Part shown: in pieces, positions 37,631 through 46,440 of the stretch | Position numbering within the stretch: position 1 is the stretch's first letter | Layout: each line of letters starts with the position of its first letter | Origin: Porphyromonas loveana | GTDB taxonomy: Bacteria > Bacteroidota > Bacteroidia > Bacteroidales > Porphyromonadaceae | Reading direction: 5' to 3' | Length of the DNA: 64,000 nucleotides | Assembly (NCBI RefSeq): GCF_003096695.1 | Contig: NZ_QEKY01000009.1 | Coordinates: 30,426-94,425, forward strand | The notes under the pieces: generated by a model | The model's database searches: none | What the model was told of the DNA's origin: nothing | Seen by the model: the letters and a program-made list of their open reading frames with translations, nothing else | Program-made: the position numbers and the translations under genes

Positions 37631-38329
37631 TTAGGCTTTATATTTGAGTATGTCGCCGATATAATCTGTCATTGCAGTTTTATAAAGGTCTGCGAGCATA
37701 TCGACACATCCCATATTAGGGTATATACCTTTTTGGACGAAATTATCCAAGAAAAAACAATAAAATGAGGGTGAATAGTCCACAATATCTATCGCAACAC
37801 CCCTTTCAAGTCCATCTATGGGATCGATATTGGGATTTGCGCCTTCTTTTATAAGCTTCCAACAAGCAGGAGCATTGCCTCGTTCAGCGTAATTGATGAG
37901 ATCTAAGTCTATTTTACGAAATCCTTCGCTTATATATTGTGCTATTTGATCATCGTCCAAATACTCATCCTCCTCACTCAAGACATGGCGCAACGGACGG
38001 AAGGCACTATAATCGACAAGCTTGTAATTATTGATCTCAAATTTATCACATAATACTTCCAAACATTCGACAGCATCGTAATATTTGCGTCGCATGCCCT
38101 CTTCCTCCCCTGTTGCATACCGGTAAAGCGAATGGGTAACCCATGAAAGAAGATCAATAACCGATACTTCAATGTAATAAGTCGGCCAAAAATACTTCCG
38201 CGCATCTTTTTCCCATACTTGAATACGGATGAGCAAGTCTTCATGGGTAGCAATAAGTGATCGGAGCTTATCCTTCTGAACAAAGTAAGCTGCATAAAAA
38301 CATTCGTCTCCTTTATACCTTCTATCCAT
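37631..38329 (-). CDS. Ankyrin-like protein of unknown function
   Basis: A 232-residue cytosolic protein, acidic and rich in Tyr/Phe. Residues about 138-160 (DLINYAERGNAPACWKLIKEGANPN) match an ankyrin repeat and the following GVAIDIVD-type segment a second degenerate one. The N-terminal 120 residues match nothing I know. Codons are visibly more AT-rich than in groEL next door, which suggests acquired DNA. Single ankyrin-bearing small proteins are often immunity proteins or toxin partners, but no toxin gene is adjacent, so I leave it unassigned. Confidence 0.7.
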   Translation of the reverse strand: MDRRYKGDECFYAAYFVQKDKLRSLIATHEDLLIRIQVWEKDARKYFWPTYYIEVSVIDLLSWVTHSLYRYATGEEEGMRRKYYDAVECLEVLCDKFEINNYKLVDYSAFRPLRHVLSEEDEYLDDDQIAQYISEGFRKIDLDLINYAERGNAPACWKLIKEGANPNIDPIDGLERGVAIDIVDYSPSFYCFFLDNFVQKGIYPNMGCVDMLADLYKTAMTDYIGDILKYKA

Positions 38330-38357
38330 AGTTTTGACAAGTCAGCCCCTCGCTTTC

Positions 38358-39497
38358 TTAGTACTCCCGTGCCAACCAATCGGAAAAAAAGTAGTCGTAC
38401 ACGCGATAGCCGTCTTCTTCCTGTGCGATCATATCATGCTTCAGGAGGGCTTTGATGGCGGACTGCACCGAGCTGGCCGAGGATAAATTGTATTTCGTGA
38501 TAAAAGCAGAAGAGGTGATGCCTTGCGCTACCGCCTCCTTGGCAATGGCTTGGAGGACGAGCTTTTGCCTCGGAGCCAATTGAGCCAATAGGTATTTATA
38601 ACTGCTTTCCTGCGTTTGGATAATATTCTTCCATGCCGTCTCGAAACTTTCCATCCCACAGTTTCCGCCGAGAGACGTCAGCGCAAACAGTTCGTTCATC
38701 ATCATCTGCACAAACCACGTACAGCCTCCGAACGTCCCGTACACCCGTTCCACCAATGCCCGCTCCACCGTCTTATCTCGTTCTTCAAACAGACGCACGG
38801 CAAAGGCCGTATATATCGGCATCGGAATGGGATCTAATCCCATGCTGATAGCGCTTTGGTAGAAGGGCTTGGAAGAGGAGTTGAACATATTGTTCATCAT
38901 CTGCTGTTTGCTTCCTGCGAAGATAAACATCGTATTCTTGCACTGTTGGATCTTGGTACGCAGCAGTGCCTCCACATTCTTTTCCTCATACGTCCCTATC
39001 TGCTGGAATTCGTCAATCGCCACGAGACAAGGCTTGTCGGCCGCTTCGAGATAGGCAAATATCTCGTCCAGCGTCGTCTGAGGTGCTTGTATATCGCCCA
39101 GCCCGATGTCGAAGCTCGGCTCTCCTGTGATGGCATTGAGCTTGAAGCCGATGCGGAGGGAGGAGATGATCTTAAAGAACTGCTCTGTCCAGGCCGTTTT
39201 CTTCGGCTTGAGCTCTTCATAAATGGTCTTGCCGAGGAGATAGACAAACTCTGCCAACGAAGTCGTGGCATAGATATCGACAAAGAAGGTATGATAATGC
39301 TCGTCGAATGCCTCCTGCCGGTAGCAGTGGCGGATGAGTCCGGTCTTTCCCATGCGTCGGGGAGAGATGAGAGCTACATTGCGCCCGTTCCTGATTTGCT
39401 TGATCAAGAAAGAGGTCTCTTCCTCTCGGTCACAGAAATAGCGATCGGCTACGTACCTGCCGATGACAAAGGGATTGATCATTGCCGTTGTTTCCAT
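38358..39497 (-). CDS. AAA+ ATPase, archaeal-type (PF01637-like)
   Basis: The 379-residue protein opens with PFVIGRYVADRYFCDREEE (typical of this family) and has Walker A SPRRMGKTGL at 45-54 and Walker B CLVAIDEF at 157-164. The C-terminal third looks like a winged-helix region (LVLQAIAKEAVAQGITSSAFITKYNLSSASSVQSAIKALLKHDMIAQEEDGYRVYD). Such genes are common, often multicopy, and functionally obscure in Bacteroidota; some accompany mobile DNA. An alternative start is the ATG at 39482 (MINPFVIGRY). It is in the same direction as the ankyrin-like gene 28 bases downstream. Confidence 0.85.
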   Translation of the reverse strand: METTAMINPFVIGRYVADRYFCDREEETSFLIKQIRNGRNVALISPRRMGKTGLIRHCYRQEAFDEHYHTFFVDIYATTSLAEFVYLLGKTIYEELKPKKTAWTEQFFKIISSLRIGFKLNAITGEPSFDIGLGDIQAPQTTLDEIFAYLEAADKPCLVAIDEFQQIGTYEEKNVEALLRTKIQQCKNTMFIFAGSKQQMMNNMFNSSSKPFYQSAISMGLDPIPMPIYTAFAVRLFEERDKTVERALVERVYGTFGGCTWFVQMMMNELFALTSLGGNCGMESFETAWKNIIQTQESSYKYLLAQLAPRQKLVLQAIAKEAVAQGITSSAFITKYNLSSASSVQSAIKALLKHDMIAQEEDGYRVYDYFFSDWLAREY

Positions 39498-39515
39498 ACG
39501 CTTGATTGTTTATTG

Positions 39516-39523
39516 CAAATATA
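39516..39523 (-). promoter_or_regulatory. Possible -7 box (TATATTTG) for the AAA ATPase gene
   Basis: Exact TAnnTTTG match 19 bases before the ATG at 39497. A TTTA lies 16 bases upstream rather than the usual 19-20. Confidence 0.45.
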
Positions 39524-39713
39524 ATAATTGCAAGCACAATAAACTATTATTCTTTCGTTAATGTGCTGATTTTCATATCTTAGTTGTTCAACTTTTCTCT
39601 GCTGAGGACTGTTTTACTATCAACTTAGACGGAATGCTATCATATCGTTGCATCGTTCCGTTCGCTGTCAGAGAGCATACAGAAAGTGTATAATCCATCA
39701 TACAGAAAGCGTT

Positions 39714-40307
39714 ATGCTCCTATTAATTTTCGTGCAAAATCAGGACGAGACTCCGGTAGCCTTGTTCGAGCACATAGAGCATGGTCGTCACTGCTTCCGT
39801 TCCGTACCGAGCTATGAGATGCAGACGAAGATGGAAGACGGAGAACTCTTCGTCGATGAATCCATTGAAGCGGGAAAATTGCCTGACTATATGGAAATAG
39901 ACTATAATGGGAATCGTCTGCCACTGTCCCGATTCATATTTACCGATAGCAGAAGGGTGGACATCTTCTGGCGTGAAATACCCAATCTCAACCAGCCTAA
40001 CCAAGGCCTTGTGAGCGGCATTACCCGCGTCGATGCCTATTCCGTGGACAACGAAGACCTTTGCGACTACATCTCTCAACGCGAGCAGGTCTATGAGCAG
40101 ATCGCACACTTACTCACAAAGCGTGGATATGAAGTGGATCGGGATTTCCAAGGATCGGAAGATGGCGAGGCGGTTATTTACAGGAGAGGCGGCAGGGAGG
40201 AATGGAACCTCCTGATGCACATGGATCCCATCTTCGTGGAGGAAGCTCCCCTTGATGAGCAGCTCCTCGCCAAATGGATTGCGCCCCATCTCCTCCCTGA
40301 AAATTAA
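39714..40307 (+). CDS. Conserved protein of unknown function
   Basis: With the ATG at 39714 the product has 197 residues, starting MLLLIFVQNQDETPVALFEHIEHGRHCFRSVPSYE. There is no signal or membrane segment. It is acidic, with the N-terminal half predicted as beta strands (MEIDYNGNRLPLSRFIFTDSRRVDIFWREIP) and helices later. I do not recognise it. The longer frame starting at 39648 has no typical start context. It converges on the EEP gene and is closed by a perfect 25-bp hairpin. Confidence 0.7.
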   Translation: MLLLIFVQNQDETPVALFEHIEHGRHCFRSVPSYEMQTKMEDGELFVDESIEAGKLPDYMEIDYNGNRLPLSRFIFTDSRRVDIFWREIPNLNQPNQGLVSGITRVDAYSVDNEDLCDYISQREQVYEQIAHLLTKRGYEVDRDFQGSEDGEAVIYRRGGREEWNLLMHMDPIFVEEAPLDEQLLAKWIAPHLLPEN

Positions 40308-40320
40308 AGTCAAGAGGGCC

Positions 40321-40377
40321 AAAAAAGAAATGAACCTCAAAAGTTTTTGTTCAACTTTTGAGGTTCATTTCTTTTTT
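40321..40377. terminator. Bidirectional terminator with a perfect 25-bp stem
   Basis: The arms 40321-40345 and 40353-40377 are exact inverted repeats (AAAAAAGAAATGAACCTCAA...), loop TTTGTTC, with A/T runs at both ends. It serves the convergent genes on either side. Confidence 0.92.
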
Positions 40378-40417
40378 GATAGACCCTCCTCTTAGCGAGG
40401 TTCCCTACCCATCCATT

Positions 40418-41539
40418 CTATTGCGCGACGAGATAGCACCAGACAGGATAATGATCGGAGGCGCGGATGGTGCGATCGACAGTACAATTGTAGGCTAAAA
40501 AGGTGGGAGAGTAAAATATATGGTCGATACGAACCTTATATACACGGTGATTGAATGTAAAGCCGGGGCCGTAACCCGTATCGGCATAAGCATCCCTCAG
40601 TCCTTGCCCGATATGATGGTGTGCATAGGAGACGGGGGTATCGTTGAAGTCGCCGCAGACAATGATATGCTCTGTTTCGGATCGGCTGATGTAGCGACTG
40701 ACGGAATCGGCCTGCACAGCCCGCAGGGCATAGGCCGGCCCCATCTTGGCCGTCATCTGACGACTGAGGGCAGTAGCTTCTCCATCGCGTGCCATCTTCA
40801 TATAGTCCTCACCATCGGCCATGGTCATACGGAAGCTTTCCAAGTGGTTGTTGACGACAAGAACACGTTTGTCCCGTATCATGAGCGTATAGGCTACAGA
40901 GCCGTTGAAAAGTGATTCATAGGCGATTCGTTCGGTCTCGACGATCGGAAACTTGGACAGGAGTATCAGACAGCTCCCTCCATCTTGTCCGCGGGCATAG
41001 GTGACATCGATATGGGGATATTCGGGCAGATAGCGACGGAAGGTTTCCCGACTGACATAACCGTCTTTTTTCCCACGACTGAGCCTCGCTTCCTGAAGGC
41101 AGATAATGTCGGCACCGCACCCCTTGATATACTTGAGAATGGGATTGGGTTGCTGACGGCTGTGCGCTTTAAAGTCAAAAGCCTTGACATTATAGGTCAT
41201 GACTTTGATACGCTCATCCGGAATAGCGGATTCGCGTACTTTGCGATGAAGCGGGGTGTAGCTGTCGATCGTGCCCCACGTAATAAGCAAGAGGAGTGCA
41301 TTGCCGATAATCCACACCACACGCGTGCGCAGTATCCAATAACCGACCATACCGATCTGGGCAGCCAACAGGAACGGAAAGGCCAGCCCGAAGAAAGCGG
41401 GCAGAACGAATGCATCGGGAGAAATATATACGGAGAGGACGGACAGCAAGTAGGCAGACGTGATAGCGAAATTAACCAGCACAGAAACGGAGTGCAGCAA
41501 CGTGCGGACATGGCCTCGAGCTTTCTTCTTGGCAGACAT
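40418..41539 (-). CDS. Membrane-anchored endonuclease/exonuclease/phosphatase (EEP) family protein
   Basis: The 373-residue protein has three N-terminal membrane helices (about 14-115: VLVNFAITSAYLLSVLSVYI, AFVLPAFFGLAFPFLLAAQIGMVGYWIL, IIGNALLLLITWGTI), then an EEP domain of about 240 residues. Metal and catalytic motifs: MTYNVKAFDF, ICLQEARLS, VVNNHLES, CGDFNDTP and the final ASDHYPVWC. It is a phosphodiesterase facing the periplasm or cytoplasm, with the substrate (nucleic acid, lipid or inositol phosphate) unknown. It is downstream of the rhomboid pair, 14 bases after the first rhomboid stop codon. Confidence 0.88.
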   Translation of the reverse strand: MSAKKKARGHVRTLLHSVSVLVNFAITSAYLLSVLSVYISPDAFVLPAFFGLAFPFLLAAQIGMVGYWILRTRVVWIIGNALLLLITWGTIDSYTPLHRKVRESAIPDERIKVMTYNVKAFDFKAHSRQQPNPILKYIKGCGADIICLQEARLSRGKKDGYVSRETFRRYLPEYPHIDVTYARGQDGGSCLILLSKFPIVETERIAYESLFNGSVAYTLMIRDKRVLVVNNHLESFRMTMADGEDYMKMARDGEATALSRQMTAKMGPAYALRAVQADSVSRYISRSETEHIIVCGDFNDTPVSYAHHHIGQGLRDAYADTGYGPGFTFNHRVYKVRIDHIFYSPTFLAYNCTVDRTIRASDHYPVWCYLVAQ

Positions 41540-41553
41540 GGGGGTGGTAAGTA

Positions 41554-42483
41554 TTAGAGGCGTTTGCTTTGTTCGAAGAGACGACGCTTCTCCTCTGCTG
41601 TGAGTGAAGTATAGCCCGAGATGCGAATTTTGTCGAGAATATCATCGACAGAGGCAGCAGCATCGGACGATGCATCCGTAGGCGTAGGGGCAGAAGACGG
41701 AGAAGAAGGCGTTGCGTCCTTCCTATTATGAACACGGAAGGTAGATTTGCCATGAGAGCGCTTGCTGCGTCCGAAAGAATGTACTCCATCCACCAAGCGG
41801 TCTCCCAGTCGCTGGAACCACGCTGTAATATCTCGCCCTCTTGCCAGAGAGAGGGCAAACCACACACCGAAGAGGGCTCCTCCAATATGAGCCAAATGGC
41901 CTCCATAATTCCCTCCCGTGAGCAACAGAATATCCAGCAGGAACAGTCCGATGGCAAGCGTCGTGAGGCGTATTTGTCCGACAAAAAGGAGCTGCACACG
42001 TTCCCATCGAGCATAGAAAGCTGTACCGAATACAATGGCCATAACGCCGGCAGAGGCACCGACCAGAGGGCGTCCGAAGAACTCAATGCCAACCCAACCG
42101 GACAGCATGGTCACGATCACATAAAGCAAGCCTCCCGCCATTCCTCCGAGGAGATAAAGGCTGAACAGACGCTTGGGAAACTGATAGCGCAGGAAGAGCC
42201 GGCCGAACCAATGCAGCCACAGCATATTGAAGAGGAGATGCCATACATCGGCATGAATCCACATATAGGTGAGAATGCTCCACGGATGCCGCGAGAGGGT
42301 GTAAAGATCCGGAGAGAGCCAGAGCTCACGCTCCAACGAATAAGGATCGGCTCTGAAGAGAACCAAGACGAAATGCACCAGCCAGACAAGAATTGTCACA
42401 GCCATCGTGCAGAAGATAAGCCGCGTGTTCAGATCTGCACCATCCCACCGCCGACGCAAGGCCTTAATTATAGGGGCCATCAA
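41554..42483 (-). CDS. Rhomboid-family intramembrane serine protease (1)
   Basis: The 309-residue protein has about six membrane helices. The catalytic Ser144 is in GASAGVMAI and His199 in GHLAHIGGALFG; WIHADVWHLLFNML is the usual loop-1/helix-2 motif. The C-terminal 80 residues are soluble, rich in Ser/Pro/Thr/Ala, and end with EEKRRLFEQSKRL. The ATG overlaps the end of the second rhomboid gene by 20 bases; a start three bases later (MAPIIK) is equally possible. Cleaves membrane-spanning substrates; targets unknown. Confidence 0.92.
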   Translation of the reverse strand: MMAPIIKALRRRWDGADLNTRLIFCTMAVTILVWLVHFVLVLFRADPYSLERELWLSPDLYTLSRHPWSILTYMWIHADVWHLLFNMLWLHWFGRLFLRYQFPKRLFSLYLLGGMAGGLLYVIVTMLSGWVGIEFFGRPLVGASAGVMAIVFGTAFYARWERVQLLFVGQIRLTTLAIGLFLLDILLLTGGNYGGHLAHIGGALFGVWFALSLARGRDITAWFQRLGDRLVDGVHSFGRSKRSHGKSTFRVHNRKDATPSSPSSAPTPTDASSDAAASVDDILDKIRISGYTSLTAEEKRRLFEQSKRL

Positions 42484-43180
42484 TCTCGCCTTTTTTCCGC
42501 CAGAGAAGAATCAAGAAGATCCCACCTATCATACCTCCCAAGTGGGCAAAATGTGCCACATTGCTTGCTCCGGCCATCGGAGCCACACCCAAGAAGAGTT
42601 CTATCAAGCCATAAAAGAGCACAAACCATTTGGCTTTGATGGGGACGGGGATGAAAAAGAGATAGATCGCGCTATTGGGGAACAACATCCCGAAAGCCAG
42701 CAACAGACCAAAGACAGCTCCTGAAGCACCGATGGTTACCGGCAGATTGAGGAACACATGCTTCAACAGCTCGGTACCATCAGGGAAACGAACCACTTCG
42801 GCGGCACTATCGGCCACAGCTTTGAAGTCGAAAGCCCATACGGCCTGCTGAGCAAGTGCCGCTGCAAGACCGCAAACAACGTAGTACGTCAAGAACCTCT
42901 TGGCACCCCAAAAGAGTTCGATCGTTCGCCCAAACATCCAGAGCGAAAACATATTGAAGAAGAGGTGGGAGAAGTTGGCATGCAGGAACATGTAGGAAAA
43001 CAGCTGCGCTACATTGAACTTACCGGCTTGCAGGTAATGCAACCCGAGCATATCCGTCAGGTCTATCCCGAATCGCCCCTCCAAGACTGTCTGCGCAAGC
43101 CAGAAGAGCAGATTGATGATCATTAAGTTTTGCGTCACGGGGGGCGCAAACTGGAAACGTCTGTTATCGTAATTATCCAT
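42464..43180 (-). CDS. Rhomboid-family intramembrane serine protease (2)
   Basis: With the ATG at 43180 (MDNYDNRRFQFAPPVTQNLM) the protein has 238 residues. The catalytic Ser153 is in IGASGAVFG and His213 in AHFAHLGGMIGG; FLHANFSHLFFNMFSLWMFG precedes helix 2. It is the compact form without a tail and overlaps the first rhomboid gene, so the two are likely made together. It follows lptD with a 28-base gap. Confidence 0.92.
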   Translation of the reverse strand: MDNYDNRRFQFAPPVTQNLMIINLLFWLAQTVLEGRFGIDLTDMLGLHYLQAGKFNVAQLFSYMFLHANFSHLFFNMFSLWMFGRTIELFWGAKRFLTYYVVCGLAAALAQQAVWAFDFKAVADSAAEVVRFPDGTELLKHVFLNLPVTIGASGAVFGLLLAFGMLFPNSAIYLFFIPVPIKAKWFVLFYGLIELFLGVAPMAGASNVAHFAHLGGMIGGIFLILLWRKKGEIDGPYN

Positions 43181-43208
43181 TGAAGTTATTGGTGTTTTAT
43201 CCCTGATC

Positions 43209-46076
43209 TTAGTACCATGTGTTTGCAACCGGGCGATTGTTTTCCTGCCACTTCAGATCTTGTAACAACGAACTCTTGACCGAAATGACAAAGCTATATG
43301 ACTTATAAGCTCCGATCGGGATGAAGCTGGCCGAAATAGCCCAACAGTGCATGTCGCGTGTAATATTGCAAGTAAGAGAAGTAATCTTCTTGATGTCAAA
43401 GCTGTAGTTGGCATTGAAGCTCAAAGTCCAATTGGGTGTGGGTTGTATATGACCACGGAAACTGAGGTTTTGCATCGTTCTATAGTCATATTCCATTTTG
43501 GTCAAGTTGTACCGATTATAGTCCATTGCAATGTTCCAACTGTAATCGAAGGAGAGACTCCATGGGATGTCAAACTTAAAATAGCCATCCTCATCCACTA
43601 CGCCCCCTTGCCGATTGCGAGTGAGAAGCGATCCGCCCTCCGGCTGAGCGTTCTCAGTAGCTTCTGCATCCTCATTGTTGCCCGATGATGGTGGCGGAGG
43701 GTTATTGTATTTCTTCTTATCCTTATCGCCTCCTCCGAATAGTCCCAACAGTTTCGTGAGAGATTCCTTGTTGAGGGTATAGCTGAACGATGTACCGGTA
43801 CTGATGAGTCGGGCAAGCCCTTTGCCATTGGCGATACGCAGATCGTTGCTCTTATAAGGGACAACCTTCCCATCTGCGCCGTAGTAATACTTCGTCAGAT
43901 AAGGATCGAATAGACCGGACAAACGAAGCGTGAAGTCCTTCGAAAAACGTAATGCAAGCGAAGCCGTGATATTGCTCCATCGGATCGAATCGGCAAACAT
44001 ATTATACGACGTGGACCAAGAGAATTGATCGATGAGACTGATCTTCTTGATACCGGTCGAATCGGATTTGGACTTGATCTTGGCCTCCAAGTTGTTATCA
44101 AAAGCGAAATTGATCGCTCCTGCGTTGCCCTGGGACGGGGCACCGAATACCTGCTCGGAGAAGGGCGAATAAAGGAGCGTATGCAGCATACCACTCTGGT
44201 CCGTCTGCTCTAAATACTCCCAAAAGCCATAGCGGGGTTTCGTAAAGTCCGGCGTATAAGAGAAGCTGATGGAAGGCGTGAATCGGTGGCGAATCATGAT
44301 CAGATTACCTCCGAGACTGAAGGGCTTCCATGGCTTGAACATACCATACAAGGTGGTGGACAAACCTGCCGACAGACTATAATCGTAGAGACGGTGGAAC
44401 TTATACGTGGTATCCGAAGGAAGAAATGCTTTCTTCTCTTCATTCCAGGCCCTTCGGATCCCCTTGGTGTACCACCATTCGTTATAGTTAAATCCGAGCG
44501 TCAGATTGATGTAGTCGAGCACCGGAACCGTCAGGCTCACGGGAACAGTGTGACGCATACCATTCTTCCAGTCACGCACCAGATTGCTATTGAGCAAATC
44601 TTTCTCCTTCGTCAGGATCGTATTGCGGAGTTGTCCCGAATAGCCCACGCTCAGCTTCTCATACCAACGCTCCGGTCCCACACGTGTCCTGCGTCGGAAA
44701 GGATAACGTGTGGACATACTGATGGAGAGGTTCGGCAGCGTAAGACTCACCGTGCTGTCGCGCATATTCTGGCTGATGTCCATACTTCCCGTAATAGAGA
44801 AAGGTGTACCGGGGAATTTGCGCGAATAGCTCACGGCCGAGCTTCGTGTTGTAGCCGTTCTGGCATCGACGTTGTAAGTGGTATTGATGGAGTTCTGGAA
44901 GTAACTGCCCGTCGCAAAGTTCACGTTGGCAGAAAGCGTTTGCAGGGGATTGGCCTTCGGGTCTTGACTATGCGTCCAGCGCACGTTGAAGCTGGTCGTC
45001 TTGTTGTAGTCTCCCGGGACGAACTTGTCTCCCGACTTAGATACCAGGTAGTTCGCCTCGAACGAGCCACTAAACTTATATCGCTTCTTGTACTGCGACT
45101 GTGCAGAGAGCCCCCACGAACCCAACGAGAAGATCTCGCCACGCAGAGCCAAGTCCACATAATCACTGAAAGCGAAATAGTAGCCCCCGTTACGCAGATA
45201 GAAGCCATAGCGGCTATCTTCCCCATACGTAGGCATAAGGATACCGGAAGAGTATTTGCTGGAGAATGGGAAATAACCGAACGGCAAACCGATGGGCAAT
45301 GGCATATCGGCAATAACCAAATTGACAGGCCCGGTCACAATATCCTTTTCGGGATGAACTTTGGCTTTGGAGAGATTGATATAGAAATGTGGATGATCAT
45401 GATGGTCACAAGTGGTGTATCGTCCTCCCTGCATAAACATGATGTTGTCCTTCATCTTCTTGGTCTTCTCGGCTGTCAGATACCCCTCCCCTTGCTGGGT
45501 GATCACACCGTTGATAATCCCTTTCTCTGTCCTGAAATTATAGGTGAAACTCTTGGCCTCGAACGACTGTTCTCCATCCTTAAACTGCGGGAAAGCCGTC
45601 GGATAACCCACCGAGTCAAGGACGTAATGGGTGTAGACGGTGCTGCTATCCGTATTGAGATACATGAAGTTGGCCTCCAAGCGGCTTTGCTGATAGCTCA
45701 CATAGCTCTTGCCGAAGAGGTAGGCGCGATTCTGTCCGAGCAGGACAATGGAGTCCTGAGCCTCATACTCCACGATGTCCTCCAACTCAAACTCGTCATC
45801 AAACACACTGTCTTGCACTGCCACTGCCAACGTATCGGCCGGAATGGAGTCAATCAGAGTGGTATCAGGAGAATTTGCGGGGATAGCTGGAAGAGAATCT
45901 TTGGCAGTCGATTGGGGGGAGTCTGTCGTATCTGATATGAAGGCTTCTCGATGAGACGGCAATCCGGCCATACTGACAGCGGGACGCTCGGCGGCAAAGA
46001 GCGTCGCACACAGCAGTCCCACAAGGACAATAGGGAGCATCCGAGAGAGTTGCAGACAGAGATTGGTTATTCTCAT
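43209..46076 (-). CDS. lptD: LptD-like outer-membrane LPS assembly protein
   Basis: The 955-residue protein inserts lipopolysaccharide into the outer leaflet of the outer membrane. A signal peptide (MLPIVLVGLLCATLFA) is followed by a Thr/Asp/Ser-rich spacer, the OstA-type periplasmic domain (about 95-230: AYLFGKSYVSYQQSRLEANFMYLNTDSS, GIINGVITQQGEGYLTAEKTKK), then a large barrel beginning with PLPIGLPFGYFPFSSKYSSGILMPTYGEDSRYGFYLRNGGYY. A disordered insert with NPPPPSSGNNEDAEATENAQPEGG (near 800) breaks the barrel late. The Bacteroidota form lacks the familiar enterobacterial Cys pattern. P. gingivalis makes both O-LPS and A-LPS, and A-LPS anchors type IX cargo, so the gene is likely essential. 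Confidence 0.9.
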   Translation of the reverse strand: MRITNLCLQLSRMLPIVLVGLLCATLFAAERPAVSMAGLPSHREAFISDTTDSPQSTAKDSLPAIPANSPDTTLIDSIPADTLAVAVQDSVFDDEFELEDIVEYEAQDSIVLLGQNRAYLFGKSYVSYQQSRLEANFMYLNTDSSTVYTHYVLDSVGYPTAFPQFKDGEQSFEAKSFTYNFRTEKGIINGVITQQGEGYLTAEKTKKMKDNIMFMQGGRYTTCDHHDHPHFYINLSKAKVHPEKDIVTGPVNLVIADMPLPIGLPFGYFPFSSKYSSGILMPTYGEDSRYGFYLRNGGYYFAFSDYVDLALRGEIFSLGSWGLSAQSQYKKRYKFSGSFEANYLVSKSGDKFVPGDYNKTTSFNVRWTHSQDPKANPLQTLSANVNFATGSYFQNSINTTYNVDARTATTRSSAVSYSRKFPGTPFSITGSMDISQNMRDSTVSLTLPNLSISMSTRYPFRRRTRVGPERWYEKLSVGYSGQLRNTILTKEKDLLNSNLVRDWKNGMRHTVPVSLTVPVLDYINLTLGFNYNEWWYTKGIRRAWNEEKKAFLPSDTTYKFHRLYDYSLSAGLSTTLYGMFKPWKPFSLGGNLIMIRHRFTPSISFSYTPDFTKPRYGFWEYLEQTDQSGMLHTLLYSPFSEQVFGAPSQGNAGAINFAFDNNLEAKIKSKSDSTGIKKISLIDQFSWSTSYNMFADSIRWSNITASLALRFSKDFTLRLSGLFDPYLTKYYYGADGKVVPYKSNDLRIANGKGLARLISTGTSFSYTLNKESLTKLLGLFGGGDKDKKKYNNPPPPSSGNNEDAEATENAQPEGGSLLTRNRQGGVVDEDGYFKFDIPWSLSFDYSWNIAMDYNRYNLTKMEYDYRTMQNLSFRGHIQPTPNWTLSFNANYSFDIKKITSLTCNITRDMHCWAISASFIPIGAYKSYSFVISVKSSLLQDLKWQENNRPVANTWY

Positions 46077-46102
46077 TCAGATAAGTTCGTTCTGACGAGA
46101 AG

Positions 46103-46110
46103 CAAAGGTA
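46103..46110 (-). promoter_or_regulatory. Possible -7 box (TACCTTTG) for lptD
   Basis: Exact TAnnTTTG match 27 bases before the lptD ATG; -33 not evident. Confidence 0.45.
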
Positions 46111-46230
46111 AAAAAAGAACTTGCAATCCGATTGCTTTTGCCTCATCGAAGCAATGCTGTGTACATCCCGCATGCTGTATATATAATAAGGTATAATAAT
46201 GGTTTCGACGAAGAAAGGGAGTCCGACGAA

Positions 46231-46339
46231 CAGTCCCCTTAGGAGTCCCCGATGAGACCCCCTAAGGGTCTCGGTAGGGATCCCTAAGGGATGTCTGATG
46301 GGATCCCTTAGGGGTCTTGGTGGAGATCCCTTGGGGAGC
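46231..46339. repeat. Minisatellite of about five 22-24-bp palindromic units
   Basis: Units of the type GGGATCCCTAAGGG(A/T)(T/C)T follow one another: cores CCCCTTAGGAGTCC, ACCCCCTAAGGGTCTC, GGATCCCTAAGGGATG, GGATCCCTTAGGGGTC, GATCCCTTGGGG. Spacing is 22-24 bases and each core is self-complementary. It lies between the divergent lptD and PH-protein promoters. P. gingivalis is known to carry a 23-bp minisatellite inside large MITEs (BrickBuilt elements); kinship is possible but unproven here. Confidence 0.8.
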
Positions 46340-46385
46340 GAATTATCATAAAGACAGATGAGGCATTAATTCACACCTCAGTTCA

Positions 46386-46417
46386 TTTGGATAGCTAAAG
46401 AGAATAACGCAACTTTG
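46386..46417 (+). promoter_or_regulatory. Promoter for the PH-domain gene (TTTG-N20-CAACTTTG)
   Basis: TTTG at 46386-46389, a 20-base spacer, and CAACTTTG at 46410-46417, one base from TAnnTTTG. The ATG at 46441 is 24 bases downstream of the box. Confidence 0.6.
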
Positions 46418-46440
46418 CTTTCGACTAAAGACTTATCACA

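Noticed and set aside
44286..45935. 549-codon open frame antisense to lptD
   Set aside because: Shadow of the real gene caused by few stop codons on the opposite strand; the lptD frame has signal peptide and domain support.
46195..46215. tmRNA start (GGTTTCGAC)
   Set aside because: The motif is there, but no tRNA-like 3' half, tag frame or pairing arms follow; the downstream sequence is the minisatellite.
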